In this document: positions 33,521 through 48,500 of the stretch, one piece after another
Position numbering within the stretch: the first letter of the stretch is position 1
Layout: every line of letters starts with the position of its first letter
From: Actinokineospora baliensis
Lineage (GTDB): Bacteria > Actinomycetota > Actinomycetes > Mycobacteriales > Pseudonocardiaceae
Direction: 5' to 3'
Length of the DNA stretch: 64,000 nucleotides
Assembly: GCF_016907695.1 (NCBI RefSeq)
Contig: NZ_JAFBCK010000001.1
Coordinates: 6,498,001 to 6,562,000 of the forward strand
Program-made: the position numbers and the translations under genes
Notes under the pieces: generated by a model
What the model saw: only the letters and a program-made list of their open reading frames with translations
Databases searched by the model: none
Told to the model about the DNA's origin: nothing

Positions 33521-36500
33521 TCATGACCGCTTACCCCGCCGCAGCGACTGGTAGACCATCCCGACACCGGCGGCGGTGAGCAGGAAGCCGATGGTGAGCC
33601 ACCGCAGCACCGCGAACCCGGTCTGGCTGAGGTCCTGGTCCTCGGGGGCGGGCTTCTGGTTCCCGTCGTCGGTGGTGTCCGTCCCGGTACCCGGGTCCTC
33701 TGCCCCGGAGTCGTCATCGTTGTCCTCGGCGGTGACCTCGGTGGTGGCCGTCGCCGTGTCGTCGGAGTCGGCCGAGTCGATCACGTCACCGGCGGTCAGC
33801 GTGGCGACGTTGACGATCGACCCGGTCTTGTCGACCCGCGCGACGACCCGCAGCGTCTGCTGGACGCCGGGGGCGATGGCGTCCAACCGCCACACGCCCG
33901 ACTCCGGGTCGTAGGTGCCCGCGCTGGTCACCGCGGAGATCAGCGAGACCCCGGCAGGCAGTTCGTCGGTGACCGTCACCGCGGGCGCGGTCGACGGGCC
34001 CGCGTTCGAGAGCACGACCACCCAGGTGATCTGGTCGCCGACCGTGGCCGAGGTCTTGTCGGCGGTCTTGACCACCGACAGCGCCGTCTGCCTGCGGATC
34101 GGCTCACTGGCCACCGCGGTGTCGTCTGCGGTGTTCGCGTCCGGCGAGGACGAGGTCGCCAGCACCGAGTTGACCAGGGTGTCGCCCGCGATCTCGGGGT
34201 CGACGGTCGCGGTGAGCCGGATGGTGGCGGTCGCGCCCGCGGCCAGCGTGCCGACGCCGCAGCTGACCACGCCGTCGGTGGCCGAGCAGGTCGCCCCGGT
34301 CGCCGCGACGTAGGTGGTGCCGGTGGGCAGCGCGTCGGTGACGACCACGTCGGCCGCCGCCCCGGTGCCGTCGTTGCTCACCGCGATCACCCAGGTCACG
34401 TCGTCGCCCGCCACGATCTGGCCGTCGACGTCCTTGCTGATCCGCAGGTCGGCCTGGGCGTCGAGGGTGCTGGTGGTGGACGCGAAGTTGTCCGTCGGCG
34501 CCTGCTCGGCGGTCGAGGACACCACCGAGGCGGTGTTCACGATCGTGCCCGAGGTGGCGGTCGCCGACACCTGGCCCGAGATGAAGACCGTGGCGCTGTC
34601 GCCGGGGGCGATGTCACCGAGGGTGCACACCAACCGGTTGGTCTGCAGCGTGCAGCCCGCGGGCACCACGATGTTGCCCACGCTGGCGGGGAGCTGGTCG
34701 GTGAGCACGACGTCCCTGGCGGTGGAGACGCCGTTGTTGGTCACCGTCAGCAGCCAGCTGATGGCGTCACCCGGCGCGTAGGCGGGCTGGTCGGCGCTCA
34801 TCGACAGGCCGAGGTCGGTCAGCGCCGCCGCCGAACCCGCGATGGACACGGTGTTGTCCGACGGGTCGGACTCGGCGACGTCGGAGACCACGCTCGCGGT
34901 GTTGCTGACCGTGTTCGGCACGAAGCCGGGGTCGACGTCGACCACGATCGTCACCGTCACGTCACCGTCCGGCCCGATCGAGCCGGGGGTGCAGGTCACC
35001 ACCTGGCCGCTGATCACGCAGCCGCCCGCGGTCGCGGTGGCCGTCACCGGGGTGAGCCCGGCGATGATCGGGTCGGTGATCACCACGTTGGTCGCGGTCG
35101 AGTAGCCGAAGTTGACCACGTCGATGGTGAACGTCGCCTGCTGGCCGGGCACGATCGGGTCCGGGCTCAGCGACTTGTCGATCGACAGGTCGGCCACCTG
35201 GTTGATCTGGGTGACCGCCAGGCTGGTGTTGTTGGCGACGTCGGTGTCCGACACCGAGGTGGTGACCGACGCCGCGTTGTCCAGCTGCGGGTCGCTGAAC
35301 TCCGGGTCGACCTGGGCGGTGATGCTCAGCGTCCGGTCGCTGCCCTGGGCCAGCGTGCCCAGCGGGCAGCGCAGCGTGCGGTCGGTGAGCACGCAGGCCG
35401 GGTCGGCGGTGACCGGGGTGACCCCCTTGGGCAGGGTGTCGACCACGACCACGTTGCGGGCGTCGGACGGTCCGTCCACGTGCACCGCGAGGTTCCAGGT
35501 GATCTCCTGGCCCGCGATCACCTGGGTCGGCGCGGTCTTGACCAGCGAGACGTCGGTCTCGGTGGACACCGCCTGGGTGACGATGACCGACTCGTTGCCC
35601 GGCACCGGGTCGTTGGTCGGCGACTCGACCACGCCGACCACGGTGGCGTCGCCCGCGACGTCGGAGCTGAACACGCCCCTGACCTCGATCACGACCTCCG
35701 CGCCCGGCGCGAGGGCACCGAGTTCGCAGGCGATGGTCAGGTCACAGGTGACCCCGTTCGGCGCGATGATCGTGATGTTCTCGAACTCGCCCGGCACACC
35801 CAGTGCCAGCCGCACCGCGCTCGCGGTGGACGGACCGGCGTTGCGGGCCTTGGCGATGACGACCGCCGGGGCGCCCGCGGTGAGCGTGTCGGCCTGGAAG
35901 TCCAACACCATCGACAGGTCGGCGTCGGCGGCGACCGGCTCCGAGAGCGCGACCGTGTTGCCGGAGCCGTTCGGGTCGCCCGCGGCCGAGCCGACCTCGA
36001 CGGTGCTGGTCAGCGGCGCGGTCTGGTCGACGGCGACGGTGCCGGTGACCAGGACCTGCACCGAGGCGCCGGGGGCCAGGGTGTCGACCACGCAGGTGAC
36101 CGCGGTGTCGCAGGTGACGCCGGGCGGGGCGGTGACCACGACGTCGAGCAGGCCCGCGGGCACCGGGATCGTGATGGTGACCCCGGTCGCCGTGGACGGT
36201 CCGGCGTTGCTCGCGGTCGCGGTGATGGTCGCCGCCGAACCCGCGACCACCCGGTCCGGGCCGATGTCGGCGGTGACCGACAGGTCGGCGACGGTGCTCA
36301 CGGTGCTCGACACGGTGATCGTGTTGTCGGTGGTGTCGGCGTCGGTGGTGCTGGAGCCCGCGGTCGCGGTGATCTCGATCGGCCCGGTCGCGTCCGAGGC
36401 GAGGACACCCTGGACCACGATCGTGCGGTCCGCGCCCGGGGCCAGGTCGCCGATGGTGCAGGCGACGGTGTTGTCGCAGGTCACCCCCGGCGGTGCGGTC

Positions 36501-39500
36501 ACAACGACCTGCTGCAGGCCGGGCGGCAGCGGGATGGTGAAGGTGACACCGGCTGCGGTGGACGGGCCGTCGTTGCCGACGGTCGCGGTGATCGTCACCG
36601 GCGAGCCCGCCGTCGGGGCGCCCGAGCTGACGACCGCGGTGGCGACCAGGTCGGCGCGGGCGGTGACCGGGCTGCTGGCGGTCGCGGAGTTGTCGGTCGG
36701 CGTCGGGTCGGTGGTCGGCGAGGTCGCCGCGGCCGACAGCGCGAAGTCCGCGGTCTGCGCCGGGTCGACCGTGCCGCGCACCACGATGGCGACGGTGCTG
36801 CCGGGGGCGACGGTGTCGATCACGCAGGTGCCGCTCGCGTCGCAGGTGACGCCTGCCGGGGTCTGGAACGTGGCGCCGGTGAGCCCGGCGGGCACGGTCA
36901 CCACGACGACGACGCCCGAGGCGGTGGACGGGCCGCTGTTGCGCACCGACACGGTGGCCGCCAGCGGGGAGCCCGCGGTCGGCGTGGCCGGGTCGAGCAC
37001 CACGGTGGTCGCCAGGTCGGCGGTGACCACCAGCGGCGGGGTGACGGTGACCGTGCGGTCGGCCGGGTCCGGTCCCGGCGTCGGCGAGGCCACGGTGGCG
37101 GTGAAGGTCGGCGCCGCGGTGGTGGTCGGGGTGACGCGGCCGTTGACCACGATGGTCAGGTCGGTGCCCGGCGGCACGTCGCCGATGGTGCAGCTGACCG
37201 AGGTGTCGCAGGTGACCCCCGGCGGCGCGGTGACCGTCACGCCGTCGACACCCGGCGGGATCGGCAGCGTGAAGCTCACCCCGGTCGCGGTGGACGGCCC
37301 ACCGTTGGTGATGACCGTGGTGGCGGTGAACGGCTCACCGGCGGTCAGCGTGCCCGGGCTGAACGTGGTGGTCAGGCCCAGGTCGGCCGAGCTGGTGACG
37401 CCCGCGTTGAGCACGACCACGTCGTTGCCGCTGTCCGGGTCCGCCGTCGCGGCGTCCGCGGTGGCGGTGAAGGTCATCGTGCTCGGCGTCGCGTTCGGCG
37501 CGACGGTCCCGTTGACCACCAGGGTGAGCGAGGCACCAGGGGCCAGGCTCGCCGCGGTGCAGCTGACCGTGTTGTCGCAGGTGATGCCCGGCGGTGCGGT
37601 GACCGTGACGCCCTGCACGCCCGCCGGGATCGGCAGGGTGAAGGTGACGCCGGTCGCCGTGGACGGGCCGGTGTTGCTGAGGGTGGCGGTGACCCGGACC
37701 GGCGACCCGGCGACCAGGGCGGACGGGTCGAGCGCGGCGGTGAGGCCCACGTTGGCCGAGGCCGACGCGGTGGCGGTCGCCGAAGCGCTGTTGTCCGCGG
37801 TCGACGGGTCCGGCGCCGGGGACGACGCGGCCGCGCTGAAGGTCAGCGTGGACCCGGTGAAGTCGGGGGCCACGGCCGCGACCACCACGATCTGCGCGGA
37901 CGCGCCCGGCGCCAGCGGGTCGATGGTGCAGCTGACCGCCCGCGCCACGCAGCTGACCCCGCCCGGGGCGGTGTACTGCACGTCGGTGACGGTGACCCCG
38001 GGGACGTCCGGCAGGTCGACGGTGACCGGGCCGGAGGTGGACGGGCCGTTGTTGCGGACCGTCACGGTGTGCCGGACGGTCGTGCCCGCGGTCACCGCGG
38101 TCGCGTCCAGCGCACTGGTGACCGCCAGGTCGGCGGCGACGGTCACCGCGGTGGACGCGGTGGCCGAGTCGTTGCCGGGGGTCGGGTCCGGGCTCGGCGA
38201 GTCGAGCGTGCCGGTGAAGGTCAGCGCCGGACCGGTGTAGGTCGGGGCGACGGTCCCCGTCACCGCGATGGTGATCTCCGCGCCCGGGGCGAGGTCGCCG
38301 AGGGTGCACAACGCGGTGGCGTCGCAGGTGACGCCCGCCGGGCCGGTGACCTGGACGCCGGTCAGCGCGGCCGGGATCGGCAGGCTGAACGTGGCGCCCT
38401 GGGCGGTGGACGGTCCGGCGTTGCGCAGCGTCGCGGTGACCGCGACCGGGGTGCCCGCCGCGGCGGTCGTCGGGCCGGTGAGCGAGACGACGGCCAGGTC
38501 CGCGGCGACGGCCACCGGGATGGTGATCGTGCTGGTGTTGCCGCTCGGCGCCGGGTCGCCCGCGCCGGAGGACACGGCCCCGGTGAAGGGCAGGTCGGCG
38601 CCGGTGAACGACGGCGACACGGTGCCGCGCACGGTGATCGCCACGGTGGCCCCGGCGGCGATCGAGGTGATCGTGCAGGAGACCGCGGTGTCGCAGGTGA
38701 CCCCGGCCGGGGCGTCGACCACGACGTTGGTCAGGCCCGCGGGCACCGAGATGGTGACGGCGACCCCGGTGGCGGTCGACGGGCCGGTGTTGCTGACCGC
38801 GGCGGTGACCGCGACCGGCGACCCCGCGGTGAGCGTGGTCTGGTCTGCGGTGACGACGACCCCGAGGTCGGCGGTGACCGCGACGGGGGCGACGACGGTG
38901 GCCGTGTTGTCCGAGGTCGACGGGTCCGGTGTGGTCGTCGACGCGGTCGAGGTGAAGGTCAGGTTCGGCCCGGTGAAGCCGGCGTCGACCGTGCCGCGCA
39001 CGACCACCACGACCTCACCGGTGGCCGCGAGCGCACCGACGGTGCAGGTCACGGAGCTGTCGCAGGTGACCCCGGCGGGGGCGGTGACCGTGACGCCCTG
39101 CACGCCGGCCGGGATCGGCAGGGTGAAGGTGACACCGGCGGCCACCGACGGTCCGGCGTTGCGGATCGTCGTGGTGGCGCTGAACGGCGAGCCCGCGGTC
39201 AGCCCGGTCGGGTCGACGACGGTCTGGACCGACAGCCCGGCGGCGCTGCCGGTGGCGGCGTCGTAGTTCGCGGTGTTGTTGCCCGCCGAGAAGTCCGGTG
39301 TCGGCGAGGACGCGGTCGCGCTGAACGGCAGCGTGGACCCGGTGAAGTCCGGGGCGATGGTGCCGCGGATGGTCACGACCAGATCGGTGCCCGGGGCGAC
39401 CGCCGCCACGGTGCAGAGCACAGCGGTGGTGCAGCTGACCCCGGCGGGCGCGTCGACGGTGACCCCCCCGACCGCGGCGGGCAGCGGGACCGAGAAGGTC

Positions 39501-42500
39501 ACCGAGGTCGCGGTCGACGGGCCGGTGTTGCGCAGGGTGGCGGTCGCGGTGAACGCCGACCCCGCGGTCAGCGTGCCCGGGTCGAGCGAGAGCTGGGCGG
39601 CCAGGTCGGCGTTGACCGCGACCGGCAGCGTCGTGCTGCTGCTGTTGCCCGAGGTGTCCGGGTCCGGCGTCGGCGAGGACACGGAGGTGGCGAAGGTCAT
39701 CGACCCGCCGGTGAACTCCGGCGCCACCCGGCCGCGCACGGTGATCACCAGCTGCTCCCCCGCGTCGACCGAGCCGACCGAGCAGGTGACGGAGGTGTCG
39801 CAGGTGACGCCCGCGGGGGCGTCGACGGTGACGTCGATCAGGCCCGCCGGGACCGGGAAGGAGTAGGTGGTCCCGACCGCCGCCGACGGTCCCGTGTTGC
39901 GGATGGTCGTGGTGATGGTGACCGGCGAGCCCGCGGTCAGCCCGGAGGCCGGGTCGACGGTGGTGCTCGCGCTCAGGTCGGCCGAGGCGTTGACCTGGAC
40001 CGGGACGGTGGTGCTGTTGTCCGCGGTGTCCTGGTCGGGGGTCGGCGAGGACGCGGTGCCGGTGAAGACCAGCTCGGTCCCGGCGAAGTCCTGGGCGACC
40101 CGCGCCCGGACCAGGATGTCGACCTGGGTGTTGGGCGCGATCGACCCGAGGGTGCAGGCCGCGGAGGTGTCGCAGGTGACGCCTGCGGGGGCGACGACCT
40201 CGACCTCACCGACCCCGGCCGGGATCGGCACGGCCAGCGTGACGCCGGTGGCGACCGACGGGCCGTCGTTGCGGACGCTGGCGGTCACGGTGAACGGCGA
40301 GCCGGAGGTGAGGCTCAACGGGTTCGGGGTGACCGTGACCCGCAGGTCGGCGTTCGCGGAGACGGCGGCGGTCACCGTGGTGGAGTTGTCCGCGGGGTTC
40401 GAGTCGGTGGTGGCCGACGACGCGGAGGCGGTGAAAGCGATCGGCGGCCCGGTGTAGGCCGGGTCGACGGTGCCGCGCACCTCGACCCGGACGTTCGCGC
40501 CTGGGGCGACCGCACCGACGGTGCAGGCGACCGTGGTGTCGCAGGTGACGCCCGCGGGGGCGATGACCTCGACACCGGTGATCCCGGCCGGGATCGGCAG
40601 CGCGAAGGTCGTACCCGCGGCGGTCGACGGGCCGCCGTTGCTGATCGTGGTGACGAAGCTGAACGGCGAACCGGCGACGAGGGCGGTCGGGTCGAGCGTC
40701 GAGGCGACCGACAGGCCCGCCGAGGTGGCCACCGCGGTGGTGGCGGTCGCGGTGTTGTCCGCGGTCGACGGGTCGGTCGCGGTGGTCGCCGCGGTGGCGG
40801 TGATGGTCAGGTCCGGCGCGCTGAAGTCCGGCGCCACCGTGGCCCGCAGGGTGATCTCCACCGAGGCGCCGGGGGCCAGGTCGCCCAGGGTGCAGGCGGC
40901 GGTGGTGTCACAGGTGACCCCGGCCGGGGTGAGCACCTCGACACCGGTGAGGCCCGCCGGGATCGGCAGCGACAGCGTGGCGCCCGCCGCGGTGGACGGA
41001 CCGCCGTTGCGGACGGTCACCTTCGCCGAGACCGGGGATCCGGCGACGACGGCTCCGGGCTCGTAGGCGAGCGTGACGCCGAGGTCGGCGGCGGTGCCCA
41101 CGGTGCCGGTCACCGAGAACGCGTTGTCGGCGGTGTTCGGGTCGGCCACCGGGGACGTCGCCGACCCGGTGAAGGTGATCGGGTTGGTGACCTGCGGGGC
41201 GACCACACCGCGCACGACCACGCTGACCGAGGCGCCCGGCGCGACGGAGCCGACCGTGCAGGTGACGGAGGTGTCGCAGGTGACGCCCGCGGGCACCTCC
41301 ACGGTCACGTTCGTGACACCCGCGGGCACCGGCACCGAGAAGCTCACGCCGGTCGCGGTGGACGGGCCGTTGTTGGTCAGCGTCGTCGTGACCGCGACCG
41401 CCGTGCCCGCGGTGAGCGGGTTCGGCGAGACGACGGCGGTGAAGGCGAGGTCGGCCGAGGACGCGGTGGCGCCGGTGTCGGTCGCGGAGTTGTTCGCCGG
41501 GTTGGCGTCGGTGGTCTGCGAGGTGGCCGTGGCGGTCGCGGTGACCGGGGCGGTCACGTCCGGCGCCACGGTGCCGGTAAGCACGACGCGCACGGAAGCG
41601 CCGGGAGCCAGCGTGCCGATGGTGCAGAACACGCCGCTGTCGCAGGTGACCCCGGCCGGGGCGACCACGGACACGCCGACCACACCGGCGGGCACCGGGA
41701 TGGCCAGGGTGGCGCCGACGGCCGTGGACGGACCGCGGTTGACCACGTCGGCGACGATCTCGATCGGGCTGCCCGCGACCGGGTTGTCCTGGGTGATGTC
41801 GACCAGGGTGTCCAGGTCGGCCGAGGCGGCGACCGGGCGGGTCACCGAGGCAGACCCGTCGGCCGGGTCGGGGTCCGGGGTGGTCGAGGTCGTGGCGGCG
41901 GTGACCGTCAGCGACGGGCCGGAGAAGGCCGGGTCGAGCAGCCCGGTCACGGTGATCACGACGTCCGCGCCCGGTTCGATCAGCCCGACGGTGCAGGTGA
42001 TCGCGGTGTCGCAGGTGACGCCGGGCGGTGCGGTGACCGAGACGTTGGTCAGGCCCGCGGGCACCGGGATGCTGACGGACACTCCCGCCGCCGTCGACGG
42101 ACCCCCGTTGCTGACCCGCGCGGTCGCGGTGACCGGGGTACCCGGCGTGACCGTGGCCGGGTCGACGGTGAGCACCGTGGACAGCCCGGCGCTGGCACCG
42201 ACCGCGGTGGTCGTGGTGGCGGTGTTGTTGCCGGGCGTCGGGTCGGCGCTGCTGGTGGCCGCCGAGCCGGTCAGGGTGATGTCCTGGCCGGTGAAGCCGG
42301 GGGCGACCCGGCCGCGGACGGTGATCACCCGCTCGGTGCCCGGCGCCAGCGTGCCGACGGTGCAGGACACGCTCTCATCGCAGGTCACGCCCGCCGGGGC
42401 GGTGACCTCGATGCCGACCAGGCCGTTGGGCACGGGCAGCGTGAACACGATGCCGGTGGCGGTCGACGGTCCCTCGTTGCGCACGGTCGCGGTGGCCGTC

Positions 42501-45500
42501 ACCGGCGAACCCGCCACGAACGGCTGCGGGTCGACGGCCAGCGCCACCCGCACGTCACCGGCGACGCCGAGGCCGGTGGACACGGTGGTGCTGTTGTTGG
42601 CGGGCGTCGGGTCGGTCACCGGGGAGGTGACCGTGGAGGTCAGCGTGATGTTCGGGTCGGTGACGTCGGAGCGGACCTGGCCGCGCACGACGATCACCAG
42701 GTCCTGACCGGGGGCGACCGAGTCCGCGGTGCACCGGACGGCGGTGTCGCAGGTGACCCCGGCGGGCGCGTCGACGGTGACGTTCTCCAGGCCTGCGGGC
42801 ACCGGCAGGGTGAACACGACACCGGTGGCGGTGGAGGGACCCGCGTTGCGGATGGTGGAGGTCAGCGTCACCGGCGAGCCCGCGGTGAGCGGGTCGGGGG
42901 CGACCGCGGTGGTCACCGACAGGTCGGCGTCGGCCGAGGTGGACGCGGTGGCCGTGGTGGTGTCGTTGACCGGGTTGGCGTCCGGGCTGGTCGAGTCGAC
43001 CGACGCGGTGACCGACAGCCCACCGGTGAAGTCGGCGGCGAGCACGGCCCGCACCTCGATGGTGACCTCGGTGTCGGGCAGCATGGTGCCCAGGTCGCAG
43101 GTCACCGTCGGGTCGCAGCTGATCCCGGCGGGCGCGGTCACCTGCACGTCGCGCAGTGCGGCGGGCACCGGCAGCGAGAAGATGACACCGGTGGCGGTGG
43201 ACGGACCACTGGCCCGCACGGTCGCCGTGATCGTCACCGGCGAACCCGCCACGGGGGCGGACGGCGCGATGGTGGCGGTCACGCCGAGGTCGGCGGACAC
43301 CTCGGACTGGGTCGTGGTGCTGACGGTGTTGTCACCGGGGTTGGCGTCACCGGCGTCGGAGGACACCGACGCGGACACGCTCAGCGAGTCGTCGGTGAAG
43401 GCCGAGGACACCCGGCCCTTGATGACGATCTGGATCTCACCGACCGGCAGGGTGCCGACCGCGCAGGTCACCGCGGTGTCGCAGGTGACCCCGGGCGGGG
43501 CCTCGACGGTGACGTTCTCCACGCCCGCGGGCACCGGCAGGGTGAAGGTGGTGCCGGGGGCGACCGACGGGCCCGCGTTGGTCACCGTGGCGGTGATCGT
43601 CACCGGTCCGCCCGCCACGATCGGCTGCGGGGTGACGGCCACGGCGACCCGCAGGTCCGCGCTCGGGCTGACCGGGGTGCTGGTGGTGGCGGTGTTGTCG
43701 CCCGGGTACGGGTCCTGCACCGGGCTGGCGACGGTCGCCTCGGCGTCCACCACCGGCCCGGCCAGGTCGGCGGGCACGTCGGCGGTGAGGGTGAACTCGG
43801 CGCTGCCCTCCTTGCCGGGGGTGAGCGCCGGGATCACGCAGCGCAGGGCCGCGCTGTCGCAGGCCACGCCCGCCGGGCCGGTCAGCCGGGCGCCGGTGGT
43901 GCCCGCCGGGGCGACCGCGGTGACGACGATGTCGCGGGCGGTCGACGGGCCCGCGTTGATCGCGGTGATCTTCCAGCTCGCCTGCTGGCCGGGGGTGATC
44001 GTCGGCGTGGTCGACTCGACCTCGACGAAGATGTCCGCGCGCGGGGTCACCGTGCTGGTGGCGCTGTCGGAGCGCCCGTCCGGCTGGCTGTTGGTCGGCT
44101 CGGCCACCGTCGACTCGAGGACGGCGTCGCTGGTCAGCTGGGTGGCGGTGGTGTCGGCGGCGAGCACGCCCATCACGGTGATGGTCGCGGTGTTGCCCGC
44201 CCCCACGGTGCCCAGCTCGCAGCGGACGGTCCGGTCGACGACGGTGCAGCTGCCGCCGGAGGCGACGGCGGTGATCTCACCGACGCCCTCCGGCAGGGTG
44301 TGCACCACGGTGACCGGGGCGTCCGACGGGCCGGAGTTGGTCACCGTCAGGTCCCAGCGGGCCGGGTCACCGGGCACGATCTCGGCCGGGCCGACCAGGT
44401 CAACGGCCAGGTCGGCCTCCGGGACCACGGCGGCCTCGGCGCTGGCGGTGTTGTTGTCCGGGTTCGGGTCGACGGTGGCGTTCTGCACCGAGATCGACTT
44501 GACGAGGTTGCCCGCGGCGAACGACGGGGAGATGCGCACCGGGATGCGCAGGGTGACCACGGTGGTCGGCGTGATCGGGCCGAGGTCGCAGACGACGCTG
44601 CGGCCGATCATCGTGCAGGAGCCCTGGCTGGCCACGATCGGCCCGCCGATCTCGGTGCCGTCGGGCAGCGGCGAGAAGGTCACCACGCCCTGGGTGTTGG
44701 ACGGGCCCTGGCTGCTGATGGTGGCGGTGTAGAGCAGCGTGCCGCCCGGCACGGCCGGGTTCGGGTCGGCGGTGAGCGTGGCGCCCAGGTCGGCCGCGGT
44801 GGTGACGTCGACCCGGGTGGCGGCCGAGTTGTCGCGGCCGTCGGGGTCGGGCACCGGCGAGGCGGCGTTGATCCGCGACTCCAGCGCCGAGCCGCTGTAG
44901 GCGGGGTCGACGGTGCCGGTGAACCGGACCACGACCGAGCCGCCGGGGGCGATGTCGCCCAACGCGCACGAACTCAGGTTCGGGCAGGACGGGCGGTCGC
45001 TGGTCAGCCCGAGGAGGGCTGCGGGCAGGACACCGTCGAGGGTGGCCGAGCCCGCGGTGGACGGGCCGCTGTTGGTGACGGTGACGGTGTAGGTCAGCGG
45101 CGTGCCCGCGACAACGGTGGCCGGGGCGTCCACCCGGACGGCCAGACCCGCGGACTCGGTCGACGAGGCGGTGACGGTGCCCGAGTTGTCCGAGCCGTCG
45201 ACCTCCGGGGTCGGGCTGGAGACGGTGGCGGTGTTGGTCACCGAGTCACCGGCGCCGTCGGCGAGCACGCCGCGCAGGGTGATCGCGACCGGAGCCGCGC
45301 CCGCGGGGACGGTGCCCAGCGCGCAGTTGAGGTCTTGGCCGCTGATGGTGCAGCTGCCGCTCGGGGTCTGGACGGTGAGCTGGCTGATCGTGGCGGGCAC
45401 GGTGTCGGTCATGACGACCGACTGCGCGTCCGACGGCCCGCCGTTGCTGACCTCGATGACGAAGGTGATCGGCGCGCCCTCGACCGGGACGCCGCTGGTG

Positions 45501-48500
45501 ACCGCCTTGGCGACGTGCAGGTTCGCGGTCGGGGTGACCGGCGAGGTGCTGCTCGAGGCGTTGGCCGTCGGCGTCGGGTCCGGGGTCGGCGAGGCGACCA
45601 GCGCGGTCGCGGTGATGCTCGGCGCGGTGACGCCTGCGGCGAGGTCACCGGTGATGTTCACCAGCGCGGTCATGCCCGGGGACAGCTCGCCCACCGGGCA
45701 GGTGATGTCGCGGCCGGTGACGGTGCAGGTGCCCGACGGCGAGGTCGCGGTGATGCCGGTGACGCCCGCGGGCAGCGTCGCGGTCGCCACGACCGCGTCC
45801 GCGGCGGACGGGCCGAGGTTGCGCGCGACCAGCAGCCAGCTCAGCCGGGTGCCGGGAACGGCGGAGGTCGGCCCGGTCAGCGTGGAGACCAGGTCGGCGG
45901 ACCGGCTGGAGGACGACACCGTGTTGGCGGAGTTGTTGGACAGGCTCGGGTCCGCGGTCTGGGCGGTCGCCTCGGCGCCGACGGTCAGCGGTCCGGAGTA
46001 GGCCGCGTCGATGGTGCCGGTGAGGGTGACGTCGGTGGCCCCGCCCGCGGCGATGACGCCGATCGGGCAGGTGGCCACCGCGCCCGAGACGGTGCAGACC
46101 CCGGACGGCCAGCTGACCTGGGCGTTGTAGAGGTAGGCCGGGACGGCCACGGTCAGCGAGGTGCCGACCGCGTCGGACGGGCCCGCGTCGCTGACCCGGA
46201 TGGTCCAGGTCGCGCTCTGGCCCGCGACGGCGTTGACCGGCTGGGTGACCGCGACGGCGACGTCGGCCTGCGGGTTGGGCGTGCTGGTCGCGGTCGCGGT
46301 GTTGTCGCTCGCGTCGACCTCGGCGGTACCGCTGGTGGCGGTGCCGGTGTTGCGCAGGCTCGCCTCGCTGAAGTTCGCGGCGAGCAGGCCCGCGACGGTG
46401 ACCGTCGCGGTGGCGCCGACGGCGACGTCGCCGATCGGGCAGCTGAACCGCTGGCCGGTGATCGTGCACCCGGCCGACGGCCGCGGGCTGACCGCGGCGG
46501 GCAGTTCGTCGCTGACGACGACGCCGCGGGCGGTGGACGGACCGCGGTTGGTGACGGTGAACGTCCAGCTGACCTGCTGACCGGGCACGACCGGCTCGGG
46601 CTGGGCGGTGACCGCCAGGCCCAGGTCGGCGCTGCTGGTGGTGTCCGAGACCGCCGACGAGGCGTTGTCGCTGGGGTCCGGGTCGCTCGAGGTGCTGCCC
46701 ACGGTGACCGTGTTCGTCACGCTGGTCCCGGTGAAGTCCGGCGCGAGCGAGCCGGTGAGGGTGACCGTCGCCGTGGCGCCGGAGGCCAACGTGCCGATCG
46801 CGCAGCTCGCGGTGCCGCCCGCGTTGATCGAGCAGGTGCCCAGGGTGGACGACACCGCGCTGTAGGTCACCCCGGCCGGTGCCGGGTCGGTGGTGGCCAC
46901 GCCGTAGGCCGAGGACGGTCCGTCGTTGCGGACGACCGCCTGCCAGGTGAGCTTGCCGCCCGCGACCGGCGCGCCGGAGGTGAGGACCTGCACGACCGAG
47001 ACGTCGGCGACGGCACCGACGGTGCCGCTGGCGGTGGCGGAGCTGTCGGCAGGGCGCGGGTCGGGCACCGCTGAGGTCGCGGTGACGGTGTTGGACAGGG
47101 TGGAGCCCGCCGGGGTGGCGCTGGCGACGTTCACCGTGATGTCCGCGAAGACCGACGAGCCGACCGGCAGCGACGGGTAGGTGCAGCGCACGGTGCCGGA
47201 GGTGAAGGTGCAACTGCCGCCGTTGCCCGCGATGGCGCTCACGTAGCTGGTCCCGGCGGGCAGCGGGTCGGCCAGCACCACCTGCGGCGCCACGGACGGC
47301 CCGACGTTGGTGGCGCTGACCCGGTAGGTGGCCGGAGTACCGGCGACCAGCGGCCCGGAGGTGATGGAGATGGCGGCCCGCAGGTCCGCGGTCGCGCTCA
47401 CCGACTGGGTGGCCGAGCTGCTGTTGTTCGCGGTGTTCGGGTCGGTGGTGGCCGCGGCGGCGGAGGCGGTCGTGACCAGGGTCTGCGTGGCGTAGTCCGG
47501 CGCGAGGTGCGTGGTGATCGCGACGGTCTTGATCGCGCCCTGGGCGAGGTCGCCGATGGTGCAGCGGACGTCGGAGCCGACCTGGGTGCAGCTCGGGTCG
47601 GCCGAGACCAGGGTGACCCCGGCGGGCAGCGGGCTGGTGATCACCACGGAGCGCGACAGCGCGGGGCCGTTGTTGGCGACGGTGACGGTGTAGCCGTTGT
47701 CGCTGCCCGCCTCGGCGTTGCTGGCGTTCGCGGTGGTGGTGACGCTCAGGTCGGCCTCGGCGATGACCGTGGCGGACAGCGAGATGGCGCGGTTGGCCGG
47801 TGTCGGGTCCGTGGTGGGCGAACCGACCGCGGCGGTGTTGGTGAGCACGGTGCCCGCCGGGGTGTCCGCCGGGACCAGCGCGCTGAGCACGACGACCGCC
47901 GAGGCACCGGGGGCCAGCGTGCCGAACGAGCAGTTGACGCCGCGGTTGTCCGGTGTCGCGGTGCAGGTGCCGCCCTGGGCGGACACGCCGCCGGGCAGCA
48001 GGACCATGCCGGTGGGCAGGGTGTCGGAGAGCACGACCGCAGCGGCGGCGGACGGGCCCGCGTTGGACACCGTCAGCGTGTAGTTCTGCGCGGTTCCGGC
48101 GCGGACCGGGTTCTGCGACATGGAGCCGGTGAGCACCAGGTCGGCGCTCTGCACGACCGGGGTCGACATGATGTCGAGCTGGTCCTCGCCGCCCGGGCTG
48201 GGGGTGGTGGTGACGACCTGCGCGTTGGTCTGCACCGAGCCGCTGGCGGTCGGCGACACGTCGACCACGACGGTCACGTCGGCCGTGCTGCCCGCGGGGA
48301 GCCGGTCGAGGGTGCAGAGCACGTCGCGGCCGTTGACCGTGCAGGAGCCCAGGTTGCTGACCGCGGAGACGATCGACAGCGCCTGGGGGACGGTGTAGTT
48401 GATCGTGACAGCGGTGGCGTCGGAGGGTCCGTTGTTGACCGAGGTGATGGTGTAGGTGGCGCGCGAGCCCGCGACCAGCGGGTTCGGGGTGACCACCTGG

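Noticed and set aside
35480..47074. A plus-strand open frame of 3864 codons, and another of 1626 codons at 47507-52387
   Set aside because: Both lie opposite the giant DUF11 gene. Their translations are low-complexity Arg/Gly/Asp-rich text without domains, as expected when a GC-biased repetitive gene is read on the wrong strand.
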